Position numbers and translations under genes: made by a program. A stretch of 64,000 nt of DNA from the NCBI GenBank assembly GCA_032622095.1, contig CP136065.1, positions 245,895,474 through 245,959,473 of the forward strand. The letters run 5' to 3'. Within the stretch, counting starts at the first letter, position 1, and every line of letters starts with the position of its first letter. The stretch is from Siphonodentalium dalli. Lineage: Eukaryota; Mollusca; Scaphopoda; Gadilida; Siphonodentaliidae. Under the pieces are notes generated by a model. It was not told where the DNA came from, did not search any database, and worked only from the letters and a program-made list of their open reading frames with translations. This document shows positions 41,701 to 56,700 of the stretch, piece by piece.

Positions 41701-44700
41701 TTGATTCAGGAAGGGACATCTCAATGTGATCTGTCTGTTCACGATTTCTCTCCCAGACCCCTGACCGATTTGAACCAAATTTGGTGTGGTGACAGCAGAT
41801 GTTATAATGGCGTCAATTTTTCAGACCAACTTATTAACGCTGAATAGGTCATTGTCGCATGGTTTCGGGCAAAAAGACACCCAGGATCTCTTAAACTGTC
41901 AAAAAGACACCCAGGATCTCGTAAACTGTCAAAAAGACACCCAGGATCTCAAAGTATCGCCAAACAACAGGAATTTTGTTCAGTCGTCTGCTATTAATAT
42001 TATGATAATTATGTGTTTGTGATCAGAGTGAAATATCAACGAAATTTAATTCGGCTTTGAGTCTGACTGACAGCGCAATTCCGCATCCTTGATAGTTGGA
42101 CCAATATTAATAGCAGACGACTAAACACAATTCCCGTTGTCTGGTGAGACTTTGAGATCCTGGGTGTCTTTTTGACAGTTTAAGATATCCTGGGTGTCTT
42201 TTTGACAGTTTAAGAGATCCTGGGTGTCTTTTTGCCAGAAACCATGCGACAATGACCTATTCAGCCTTATTAACATCATAAAAATTGAGAAAGGAGTTCA
42301 ATCTTTAAAAATATATATATATATAACTTAATAAAAATGGTGTTTAAAATTTTTTTTTTAAATGGTTAAAAGATAAAAATGTGCGCTAAGTGCACAAATT
42401 GACACAAAGGGGGCCACATGCCTGTTTGTGCAGGCCCCTACACTGTTGAATTCAGCTAGTACAACAATAACTTTGGAGTCAGAGATGCCAGTCAACAGCA
42501 GCTTCTGTCATTAGGAAATCATTTTTCATGTGTTTTGAGGAATAATAATGCAAACGTGTCATCAAAACAGATTGCGTAGAAATGCTTTGGTTGTTGGAAG
42601 TGGTGCCAGGAAGAGCGTTGTTACCATGGAGATGATAGATGTGGTTGTTGATTTTTCAGATGGAGATGATGAAGGGATATATTTTAAAGCTGATCGAGAG
42701 AGTGACAAACATCGAAGCACGGAATTACATTGATTTCTATTGCAAGGACTGGAGCCAAGAACCATTTAATGGCGGTTGCTTTGTTAAATGTCTTAACCCA
42801 ACATCAAAACGATATCTAGATGATAACCTCTGGGGACAACATGGGAGGTGAGCTGATGTTAATAATTAGTTGGATATAGCACTTAATCCACCAATGTGCT
42901 CAAAGAGTTAAATTTGAGAATGAAATGTATAAAATTATAGTGTTTCGAGTAACTAAGACTTATTCAAACAAGATGCAGATTGTTTGGTGCATCGACGACG
43001 AACAAAGATTAAACTGTAAGCATGGTATCTCGTGTGAGAACGAGACTGGTAGTTTACATCAAAAATAGGGAACTTTTTTGCTGAGCATGCGCAAGGGAGA
43101 GTTACTTCCCTAGCATAACTAATCAGGCGAGTAAGTGACACGCTGGAATAGAATCCTAATTGTATCTGCGCTGGTGCAGCATCAAAGATCCTGCGCCAGT
43201 GCATTCTCTTATATATGTGAGTCTCGCATATATAAGAAAATGCACTGGCTTACAAGGTCAAGTAGATATTATTAGGCCAATATATTCTCTTATATATGCG
43301 AGGCTCCCTATGGGAGACTTGCATATATAAGAGAATACATTGGCACAGGGTTTTTGTAAAATTTCAGGAAGCTCCAGTCATGAAAGGGTTAAGGACAAAT
43401 ATTCAACTTTAATTAAAATGTGTACCATATTTCTTGTATTTTTCTTCAGTGTTCATTTCGCTGGCACAGAGACGGGCACAATATGGTGTGGATTTATGAA
43501 TGGTGCTATACAGTCTGGATTTAGAGCTGCTAACGAGGTCTGTAAACATTTAATGAATACTCATGATGGATAGTTACTCAATTCCCATTCATTCATTTGT
43601 AGGGATGTTCAGTGTTCAGCTATATATAAGTTCAGCAAACAACATCCCTATTGAACATTCTGATGAAACCAATTTAGTTATAAATTTTGCCATTTTACCC
43701 ATGAATGAATTATAAAAAAATTCTAGAAAACTACACCCACCCTCTGGTATGTAAAGAGACAAAAAACTAATTTTATGCATTCATTGTTATAACAAATCAG
43801 AATCACAGTTAGTAAATTGTCTGCACATTTCAATCTTTAAACTTACGGATGTCCTTCACGATGGGTATTGCTTTTTAAAAAGTCACATCCATTAAAACTA
43901 GGGAAATATAGACAGATTTTGTCTTATACCAATAATAAATATCGCAAAAATAGCATGGTATTGTCTAGATCGTATGCCTTGTGTAAGTAAATAAAAGCCA
44001 TATTATGATACAGTACAGAGCATAAAAAGTGTGCAATACGCAAAACTCTCAACATGGGGGGGGGGGGGGGGGGGAGCCTAATAGTGGAACTTTGGTTAAA
44101 ATTGACACCATATTGTTTACAACATACCAATATAGCGCTCGATAATCCTTGCCACTCAATATTTCAGTGTTGAATGGGTCACCGTAAATCACTCTCCCGA
44201 AAAATTGCCAAGGTGTTGAGTGTTTTGTTTATGCCTGGTTCATACAAAGTATGTTTTGTGGGTAATATTGCATTCATACTATCATTATACAATAAATCCT
44301 CTCCAAACCGAACACCATTCGGGCCGGCCCTTCTGTTCGGTTTAGAGAGGTGTTCAGTTTATAGAGGGTCCGGTTTGGAGAGGTTTTACTGTACTATTCT
44401 ATTAGTGTAGTCTTGAGGAAATTTAGAATTTGGTAACGTTTACTTCCGAATTATAACCTACAACCAAGGCCATCTGTGCCTTTAGTGATGTTGAACACTC
44501 CTGAGGTGATCGAAAGGGTATACACCATAAATTGGTTATTTTTATCAATTTTATATCCAAACTGACAACAAGCATATTCATGCTTATATATAAATCATAT
44601 GCAGCAACTCCTGTTGGGAGTAATCATTGCCATTTGTTTATCGGTGCATCTCAAATGCAGGAGGAAATGTTTACAATTGTGCATAGTTTTGTAGTTTTGG

Positions 44701-47700
44701 TATTTTGTTTTATGAAATGGCACGATTCATTGTGGTTGTAATTTTCAGTAATATTAGTTGAATGCTACATTCTTTCAGTGGGCGATGTACCTGGGTACTC
44801 ACTTATAAGTGTGATTTATTCAGATTAAAGGTACTCAATCCGATTAAGCACCCCTAAATTACTATTTCATTGGCTTCGAGGTAAAAAATATTTGATTTGA
44901 ATTGAGGAACCCACCCTTTAAAGCTCTGAGTGATCGGATATCAATTTTTGAAGTTTGTTATTTTTTGAGATGTGGTCCACTTCCACACGCTCAAACGGAC
45001 AAATTACTGACAAATTGCGGGTGTAAGATGGATAACTCTAAAATCAAGTGGTTATTATTGTTAATAGTAACCCCTCCTAGTGGCCTTTGATCTTCCCAAC
45101 TGGTACCTCACATGTCCGGATGGTAGGCTATCTTGAATTGACCAGTAGTCTTTGACTGGCCACCAGCCCAGTAGAGGAACAGGATCCACTGAGTCGACCC
45201 ATAGTTCGGTTTTGAGTTTGAGATCTGAAGCTAACTCCAGGCAAATTCAGACCCCAATTTATTTTTAAAAATTGATTAGCAGTTTTTGATTGGCTACGGG
45301 TGAGGGGCCAGGACATCCGACCCGGGTGAGAAATGTTTTTAATCTGAACCTGAAAATTGCAAAATCCCAGCATCTAAACTGCCTCAAGCTTTCCAAGTGA
45401 TGGAAATTTCCAACCTGACACCCCCCTGTAGGATGGAAATTTTTCAAATCATGGCAATTTCAGTCAAAAATTTTGACCCAAAGTAGAAAAATATGCAAAG
45501 GTTGGTCTAAAAACAACAGATTCCCAACTAATTAATTGGTGGAAAATCAAACTACGAGAAAAATTTCAACTAAATTTCCAACTAAAGTTGTGTCAGGTAT
45601 GAAATTTCCAACTGTTGAGAATTTTAACCAAAATTATGAAGGTTCCAATCAGTGGCTGAATTATTCCTAACCAAGTGAGATGCAGGTACCAGTCTATGTC
45701 ATTCTTTTATTGTTATTCTTATAGCATGTGCGAGCATGCCAGATTCATTTATCAATATATGTGATTTCTAAAGGTGTCAACATGTCAAACCACACAGTGT
45801 GCATTACCAGTATATATCATTAATTTATTTAAAATTTATAAACAGCATTTTCATGAATCTGTTCGATGTTTTATGCATTGTGTTGAAATTGTAATACAAC
45901 ACTAATGCGTTTAGACGGCTTAGGTAGCAGTACACGATTTATCGGGTTGTAGGGGGGGGGGTCTGAAAAATCGAAATATAAGTATCTGGGGGGCATAACA
46001 GCCAGTGTAGCCTGTGATAAATGTGTCATTACTGGTTTGAAGGTTTAATTATTTTACAACACTGGAAAAGTTCTCAAAAAGTGGAAAATTGGATATGCAA
46101 CAGGATTTTCGTTCAGTGAAGGCCAACTCTGTGTTATTGGTTACAGGAAAATAGCCCGATTTCTCTCCCCTGAATTCTGTCGTCTGCACTTGCAAAACAT
46201 TTTTTTCAATTTGATGCGATAACTTTTTTCTATTTCAAATATTTCTCAGCTCTAACATAGCTCTATCAGGTGGAAGAAGGTTATTTACTGACATTCGCTC
46301 TGTCATGGTCTGTTTTTGGGTTGAAAATGGTCAATTTGAGCGTTTTTGTGTGTGCAAACTAAGGGGCATAACTCAATGACAAATTTTACAAAGAAGCTAA
46401 AGACATATGATTATACACCTTAAATTTCTGTCGAAATTAAAACATGCTTGATGGGACCTATGACAAAGATAATGGCTCAGCATTGATTTGAAGTACAGTA
46501 CCCCCTCCCAGGTTGGCCAAAATTGCTGGAAATCGTCTATTGCTACCTTAGATGCACTCGTTACATTGTTTATGTTTTTGCAGACAACGGAGAGATTACA
46601 TTTTCAACACAACACTAGCCCCAACGCATAACTTTTATGGGAATTAAGCATGTATGTCATAACATTCTTTTCTCATACTGTTTTTTCCTTCTATCGAAAA
46701 GAAAGGCTGTCTGCAAAGTGAAGGACATTTGAATTGTATTTATGTCAATAAAGATCAGGTGGGATTTGACCAGTCTCTTTAACCCTTTGAGTGCCAGGTC
46801 GATTTTTGTATCAACCCATATACCCTGTGCCAATGCATTCTCTTATATATGCGAGTCGACCATAGGTCGCCTCGCATATATAAGAGAATGCATTGGCCTA
46901 ACAATTTCTTTTTTTTACTTCTTTTTTTTTACAATTTTTTACAATTTTAATAATTTATTCTTATATTCTTTAACAGACTTATTTTGTAGGTTTAGGGCCG
47001 ATGAGATCGGCCCCTGGCACTCAAAGGGTTAAAAAGCCGACAATATGTTTACAATTTTTACGTCTGGATATCACATTCATAATCAGTTACTGCATTGATG
47101 GGATTCCCTCCATTTCATTGGTGAGTGGCGAAGCACGCGCGTGATTTCATTGGTTTATGGCATAACAGATCACATCACAGATCCGAGGTCAATGACGTGT
47201 TGACATGTTTCCCACGTATTGTGAAACTCAACTATTGTTGGAAAACTGAATACAGGCGATATATCCATAACTCATTTTACTCATCACATTATAGGAGACA
47301 CTCGTGACTGATTATTCTTTCGCATCATGTTGTATTTATAACTATTTCTAAATACTACTATTCTCACAAACATTTACTATGCCAGGAATGCACACCATAT
47401 TTGGAAATGGTTTATTTATGTTGGGAATGCCGCATCATTGTAGAAATGAAATATAATGGACAAATCTAGAGATGTACATCCATTAGGATTATCTAGAGAT
47501 GTACATCCATTAGGATTATCTAGAGATGTACATCCATTAGGATTATGTAGAGACGTACATCCATTAGGATTATCTAGAGACGTACATCCATTAGGATTAT
47601 CTAGAGACGTACATCCATTAGGATTATATAGAGATGTACATCCATTAGGATTATCTAGAGACGTATATCCATTAGGATTATCTAGAGACGTACATCCATT

Positions 47701-50700
47701 AGGATTATCTAGAGACGTACATCCGTTAGGATTATCTTGAGACGTACATCCGTTAGGATTATCTAGAAACGTACATCCATTAGGATTATCTAGAGACGTA
47801 CATCCATTAGGATTATATAGAGATGTACATCCATTAGGATTATCTAGAGATGTACATCCATTAGGATTATCTAGAGATGTACATCCACTAGGATTATCTG
47901 GAGATGTACATCCATTAGGATTATCTGGAGATGTACATCCGTTAGGATTATCTAGAGATGTACATCCATTAGGATTATATAGAGATGTACATCCATTAGG
48001 ATTATATAGAGATGTACATCCATTATGATTATCTAGAGATGTACATCCATTAGGATTATCTAGAGATGTACATCCATTAGGATTATCTAGAGACGTACAT
48101 CCGTTAGGATTATCTAGAGATGTACATCCATTAGGATTATCTAGAGATGTACATCCATTAGGATTATCTAGAGACGTACATCCATTAGGATTATATAGAG
48201 ATGTACATCCATTAGGATTATCTAGAGACGTACATCCGTTAGGATTATCTAGAGACGTACATCCATTAGGATTATCTAGAGATGTACATCCATTAGGATT
48301 ATCTAGAGATGTACATCTATTAGGAGTATCTAGAGACGTACATCCGTTAGGATTATCTAGAGACGTACATCCATTAGGATTATATAGAGATGTACATCCA
48401 TTATGATTATCTAGAGACGTACATCCATTAGGATTATCTAGAGACGTACATCCGTTAGGATTATCTAGAGACGTACATCCATTAGGATTATCTAGAGATG
48501 TACATCCGTTATGATTATCTAGAGATGTACATCCATTAGGATTATCTAGAGACGTACATCCATTAGGATTATCTAGAGACGTACATCCGTTAGGATTATC
48601 TAGAGACGTACATCCATTAGGATTATATAGAGATGTACATCCATTATGATTATCTAGAGATGTACATCCATTAGGATTATCTAGAGATGTACATCCATTA
48701 GGATTATCTAGAGACGTACATCCGTTAGGATTATCTAGAGATGTACATCCATTAGGATTATCTAGAGATGTACATCCATTAGGATTATCTAGAGACGTAC
48801 ATCCATTAGGATTATATAGAGATGTACATCCATTAGGATTATCTAGAGACGTACATCCGTTAGGATTATCTAGAGACGTACATCCATTAGGATTATCTAG
48901 AGATGTACATCCATTAGGATTATCTAGAGATGTACATCTATTAGGAGTATCTCGAGATGTACATCCATTAGGATTATCTAGAGATGTACATCCATTAGGA
49001 TTATCTAGAGACGTACATCCACTAGGATTATCTAGAGACGTACATCCACTAGGATTATCTTGAGACGTACATCCGTTAGGATTATCTAGAAACGTACATC
49101 CATTAGGATTATCTAGAGACGTACATCCATTAGGATTATATAGAGATGTACATCCATTAGGATTATCTAGAGATGTACATCCATTAGGATTATCTAGAGA
49201 TGTACATCCACTAGGATTATCTGGAGATGTACATCCATTAGGATTATCTGGAGATGTACATCCGTTAGGATTATCTAGAGATGTACATCCATTAGGATTA
49301 TATAGAGATGTACATCCATTAGGATTATATAGAGATGTACATCCATTATGATTATCTAGAGATGTACATCCATTAGGATTATCTAGAGATGTACATCCAT
49401 TAGGATTATCTAGAGACGTACATCCGTTAGGATTATCTAGAGATGTACATCCATTAGGATTATCTAGAGATGTACATCCATTAGGATTATCTAGAGACGT
49501 ACATCCATTAGGATTATATAGAGATGTACATCCATTAGGATTATCTAGAGACGTACATCCGTTAGGATTATCTAGAGACGTACATCCATTAGGATTATCT
49601 AGAGATGTACATCCATTAGGATTATCTAGAGATGTACATCTATTAGGAGTATCTAGAGACGTACATCCGTTAGGATTATCTAGAGACGTACATCCATTAG
49701 GATTATATAGAGATGTACATCCATTATGATTATCTAGAGACGTACATCCATTAGGATTATCTAGAGACGTACATCCGTTAGGATTATCTAGAGACGTACA
49801 TCCATTAGGATTATCTAGAGATGTACATCCGTTATGATTATCTAGAGATGTACATCCATTAGGATTATCTAGAGACGTACATCCATTAGGATTATCTAGA
49901 GACGTACATCCATTAGGATTATATAGAGATGTACATCCATTATGATTATCTAGAGACGTACATCCATTAGGATTATCTAGAGACGTACATCCGTTAGGAT
50001 TATCTAGAGACGTACATCCATTAGGATTATCTAGAGACGTACATCCGTTATGATTATCTAGAGATGTACATCCATTAGGAGTATCTAGAGACGTACATCC
50101 GTTAGGATTATCTGGAGATGTACATCTATTAGGAGTATCTAGAGACGTACATCCATTAGGATTATATAGAGATGTACATCCATTAGGAGTATCTAGAGAC
50201 GTACATCCGTTATGATTATCTGGAGATGTACATCTATTAGGAGTATCTAGAGACGTACATCCGTTAGGATTATCTAGAGACGTACATCCATTAGGATTAT
50301 ATAGAGATGTACATCCATTAGGAGTATCTAGAGACGTACATCCGTTATGATTATCTGGAGATGTACATCTATTAGGAGTATCTAGAGACGTACATCCATT
50401 AGGATTATATAGAGACGTACATCCATTAGGAGTATCTAGAGACGTACATCCGTTATGATTATCTGGAGATGTACATCTATTAGGAGTATCTAGAGACGTA
50501 CATCCGTTAGGATTATCTAGAGACGTACATCCATTAGGATTATATAGAGATGTACATCCATTATGATTATCTAGAGACGTACATCCATTAGGATTATCTA
50601 GAGACGTACATCCGTTAGGATTATCTAGAGACGTACATCCATTAGGATTATCTAGAGATGTACATCCGTTATGATTATCTAGAGATGTACATCCATTAGG

Positions 50701-53700
50701 ATTATCTAGAGACGTACATCCATTAGGATTATCTAGAGATGTACATCCATTAGGATTATCTAGAGATGTACATCCATTAGGATTATCTAGAGACGTACAT
50801 CCATTAGGATTATCTAGAGATGTACATCCATTAGGATTATCTAGAGACGTACATCCGTTAGGATTATCTAGAGACGTACATCCGTTAGGATTATCTAGAG
50901 ACGTACATCCATTAGGATTATCTAGAGATGTACATCCATTAGGATTATCTAGAGATGTACATCCATTAGGATTATCTAGAGATGTACATCCATTAGGATT
51001 ATCTAGAGACGTACATCCGTTAGGATTATCTAGAGATGTACATCCATTAGGATTATCTAGAGATGTACATCCATTAGGATTATCTAGAGACGTACATCCA
51101 TTAGGATTATATAGAGATGTACATCCATTAGGATTATCTAGAGACGTACATCCGTTAGGATTATCTAGAGACGTACATCCATTAGGATTATCTAGAGATG
51201 TACATCCATTAGGATTATCTAGAGATGTACATCTATTAGGAGTATCTCGAGATGTACATCCATTAGGATTATCTAGAGATGTACATCCATTAGGATTATC
51301 TAGAGACGTACATCCACTAGGATTATCTTGAGACGTACATCCATTAGGATTATCTAGAGACGTACATCCATTAGGATTATCTAGAGATGTACATCCATTA
51401 GGATTATCTAGAGACGTACATCCATTAGGATTATCTAGAGACGCATTAGGAGTATCTCGAGATGTACATCCATTAGGATTATCTAGAGATGTACATCCAT
51501 TAGGATTATCTAGAGATGTACATCCATTAGGATTATCTAGAGATGTACATCCATTAGGATTATATAGAGACGTACATCCATTAGGATTATATAGAGACGT
51601 ACATCCATTAGGATTATATAGAGAGGTACATCCATTAGGATTATCTAGAGATGTACATCCATTAGGATTATCTAGAGATGTACATCCATTAGGATTATCT
51701 GGAGATGTACATCCATTAGGATTATCTAGAGATGTACATCCATTAGGATTATCTAGAGATGTACATCTATTAGGAGTATCTTGAGATGTACATCCATTAG
51801 GATTATCTAGAGACGTACATCCATTAGGATTATCTAGAGATGTACATCCATTAGGAGTATCTAGAGATGTACATCCATTAGGATTATATAGAGACGTACA
51901 TCCATTAGGATTATATAGAGACGTACATCCATTAGGATTATATAGAGAGGTACATCCATTAGGATTATCTAGAGATGTACATCCATTAGGATTATCTAGA
52001 GATGTACATCCATTAGGATTATCTGGAGATGTACATCCATTAGGATTATCTAGAGATGTACATCCATTAGGATTATCTAGAGATGTACATCTATTAGGAG
52101 TATCTTGAGATGTACATCCATTAGGATTATCTAGAGACGTACATCCATTAGGATTATCTAGAGATGTACATCCATTAGGAGTATCTAGAGATGTACATCC
52201 ATTAGGATTATCTGGAGATGTACATCCATTAGGATTATCTAGAGATGTACATCCATTAGGATTATCTAGAGATGTACATCCATTAGGATTATCTAGAGAC
52301 GTACATCCATTAGGATTATCTAGAGACGTACATCCATTAGGATTATCTAGAGTTGTACATCCATTAGGATTATCTAGAGATGTACATCCATTAGGATTAT
52401 CTAGAGATGTACATCCATTAGGATTATCTGGAGACGTACATCCATTAGGATTATCTAGAGAATTACATCCATTAGGATTATCTAGAGATGTACATCCATT
52501 AGGATTAACTAGAGATGTACATCCATTAGGATTATCTAGAGATGTACATCCATTAGGATTATCTGGAGATGTACATCCATTAGGATTATCTAGAGACGTA
52601 CATCCATTAGGATTATCTAGAGACGCATTAGGATTATCTGGAGATGTACATCCATTAGGATTATCTAGAGATGTACATCCATTAGGATTATCTGGAGACG
52701 TACATCCATTAGGATTATCTAGAGAATTACATCCATTAGGATTATCTAGAGATGTACATCCATTAGGATTATCTGGAGAAGTACATCCATTAGGATTATC
52801 TGGAGATGTACATCCATTAGGATTATCTGGAGATGTACATCCATTAGGATTATCTGGAGAAGTACATCCATTAGGATTATCTGGAGATGTACATCCATTA
52901 GGATTATCTAGAGATGTACATCCATTAGGATTATCTGGAGATGTACATCCATTAGGATTATATAGAGATGTACATCCATTAGGATTATCTAGAGACGTAC
53001 ATCCATTAGGATTATCTAGAGACGTACATCCATTAGGATTATCTAGAGATGTACATCCATTAGGATTATCTAGAGATGTACATCCATTAGGATTATCTAG
53101 AGATGTACATCCATTAGGATTATCTAGAGACGTACATCCATTAGGATTATCTAGAGACGTACATCCATTAGGATTATCTAGAGATGTACATCCATTAGGA
53201 TTATCTAGAGAAGTACATCCATTAGGATTATATAGAGATGTACATCCATTAGGATTATCTAGAGATGTACATCCATTAGGATTATCTAGAGACGTACATC
53301 CATTATGATTATCTAGAGACGTACATCCATTAGGATTATTTAGAGATGTACATCCATTAGGATTATCTAGAGATGTACATCCATTAGGATTATCTAGAGA
53401 CGTACATCCATTAGGATTATCTAGAGATGTACATCCATTAGGATTATCTAGAGACGTACATCCATTAGGATTATCTAGAGATGTACATCCATTAGGATTA
53501 TCTAGAGACGTACATCCATTAGGATTATCTAGAGACGTACATCCATTAGGATTATCTAGAGATGTACATCCATTAGGATTATCTAGAGAAGTACATCCAT
53601 TAGGATTATATAGAGATGTACATCCATTAGGATTATCTAGAGATGTACATCCATTACGATTATCTAGAGATGTACATCCATTAGGATTATCTAGAGATGT

Positions 53701-56700
53701 ACATCCATTAGGATTATCTAGAGAGGTACATCCATTAGGATTATCTAGAGACGTACATCCATTAGGATTATCTAGAGACGCATTAGGATTATCTGGAGAT
53801 GTACATCCATTAGGATTATCTGGAGACGTACATCCATTAGGATTATCTAGAGAATTACATCCATTAGGATTATCTAGAGAATTACATCCATTAGGATTAT
53901 CTAGAGATGTACATCCATTAGGATTATCTGGAGAAGTACATCCATTAGGATTATCTGGAGATGTACATCCATTAGGATTATCTAGAGATGTACATCCATT
54001 AGGATTATCTGGAGATGTACATCCATTAGGATTATCTAGAGATGTACATCCATTAGGATTATCTAGAGAGGTACATCCATTAGGATTATCTAGAGATGTA
54101 CATCCATTAGGATTATCTAGAGACGCATTAGGATTATCTAGAGATGTACATCCATTAGGATTATCTAGAGACGTACATCCATTAGGATTATCTAGAGACG
54201 TACATCCATTAGGATTATCTAGAGATGTACATCCATTAGGATTATCTAGAGATGTACATCCATTAGGATTATCTAGAGACGTACATCCATTAGGATTATC
54301 TAGAGATGTACATCCATTAGGATTATCTAGAGATGTACATCCATTAGGATTATCTAGAGACGTACATCCGTTAGGATTATCTAGAGACGTACATCCATTA
54401 GGATTATCTAGAGATGTACATCCATTAGGATTATCTAGAGATGTACATCCATTAGGATTATCTAGAGATGTACATCCATTAGGATTATCTAGAGATGTAC
54501 ATCCATTAGGATTATCTAGAGATGTACATCCATTAGGATTATCTAGAGATGTATATCCATTAGGATTATCTAGAGACGTACATCCATTAGGATTATCTAG
54601 AGATGTATATCCATTAGGATTATATAGAGATGTACATCCATTATGATTATCTAGAGACGTACATCCATTAGGATTATCTAGAGATGTACATCCATTAGGA
54701 TTATATAGAGATGTACATCCACTAGGATTATCTAGAGATGTACATCCATTAGGATTATCTGGAGATGTACATCCATTAGGATTATCTAGAGATGTACATC
54801 CATTAGGATTATCTAGAGACGTACATCCATTAGGATTATCTAGAGACGTACATCCATTAGGATTATCTAGAGACGTACATCCATTAGGATTATCTAGAGA
54901 CGTACATCCATTAGGATTATCTAGAGACGCATTAGGATTATCTAGAGACGTACATCCATTAGGATTATCTAGAGACGTACATCCATTAGGATTATCTAGA
55001 GACGTACATCCATTAGGATTATCTAGAGATGTACATCCATTAGGATTATCTAGAGATGTACATCCATTAGGATTATCTAGAGACGTACATCCATTAGGAT
55101 TATCTAGAGACGTACATCCATTAGGATTATCTAGAGATGTACATCCATTAGGATTATCTAGAGATGTACATCCATTAGGATTATCTAGATATGTACATCC
55201 ATTAGGATTATCTGGAGACGTACATCCATTAGGATTATCTAGAGAATTACATCCATTAGGATTATCTAGAGATGTACATCCATTAGGATTAACTAGAGAT
55301 GTACATCCATTAGGATTATCTAGAGATGTACATCCATTAGGATTATCTGGAGATGTACATCCATTAGGATTATCTAGAGACGTACATCCATTAGGATTAT
55401 CTAGAGACGCATTAGGATTATCTGGAGATGTACATCCATTAGGATTATCTAGAGATGTACATCCATTAGGATTATCTGGAGACGTACATCCATTAGGATT
55501 ATCTAGAGAATTACATCCATTAGGATTATCTAGAGATGTACATCCATTAGGATTATCTAGAGACGTACATCCATTAGGATTATCTAGAGACGTACATCCA
55601 TTAGGATTATCTAGAGACGTACATCCATTAGGATTATCTAGAGACGTACATCCATTAGGATTATCTAGAGACGTACATCCATTAGGATTATCTAGAGACG
55701 TACATCCATTAGGATTATCTAGAGACGTACATCCATTAGGATTATCTAGAGACGTACATCCATTAGGATTATCTAGAGACGTACATCCATTAGGATTATC
55801 TAGAGACGTACATCCATTAGGATTATCTAGAGACGTACATCCATTAGGATTATCTAGAGATGTACATCCATTAGGATTATCTAGAGACGTACATCCATTA
55901 GGATTATCTAGAGATGTACATCCACTAGGATTATCTTGAGACGTACATCCATTAGGATTATCTAGAGACGTACATCCATTAGGATTATCTAGAGATGTAC
56001 ATCCATTAGGATTATCTAGAGATGTACATCCATTAGGATTATCTAGAGACGTACATCCATTAGGATTATCTAGAGATGTACATCCATTAGGATTATCTAG
56101 AGACGTACATCCATTAGGATTATCTAGAGATGTACATCCATTAGGATTATCTAGAGACGTACATCCATTAGGATTATCTAGAGAGGTACATCCATTAGGA
56201 TTATCTAGAGATGTACATCCATTAGGATTATCTAGAGACGTACATCCATTAGGATTATCTAGAGATGTACATCCATTAGGATTATCTAGAGATGTATATC
56301 CATTAGGATTATCTAGAGACGTACATCCATTAGGATTATCTAGAGATGTACATCCACTAGGATTATCTTGAGACGTACATCCATTAGGATTATCTAGAGA
56401 TGTACATCCATTAGGATTATCTAGAGATGTACATCCATTAGGATTATCTAGAGAGGTACATCCATTAGGATTATCTAGAGACGTACATCCATTAGGAGTA
56501 TCTAGAGATGTACATCCATTAGGATTATCTAGAGATGTACATCCATTAGGATTATCTAGAGATGTACATCCACTAGGATTATCTAGAGACGTACATCCAT
56601 TAGGATTATCTAGAGATGTACATCCATTAGGATTATCTAGAGATGTACATCCACTAGGATTATCTAGAGACGTACATCCATTAGGATTATATAGAGATGT

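Noticed and set aside
42548-42733. ALVVGSGA as the missing FAD dinucleotide-binding motif
   Set aside because: It lies between exons h and i, out of order, with no following helix or DRxGG context. The frame overlaps the exon only as a shadow.
47456-47740. Plus-strand frame RDVHPLGLS in the 27-bp array
   Set aside because: It is closed by TGA in TCTTGAGAC variants after a few copies, so it is not maintained.
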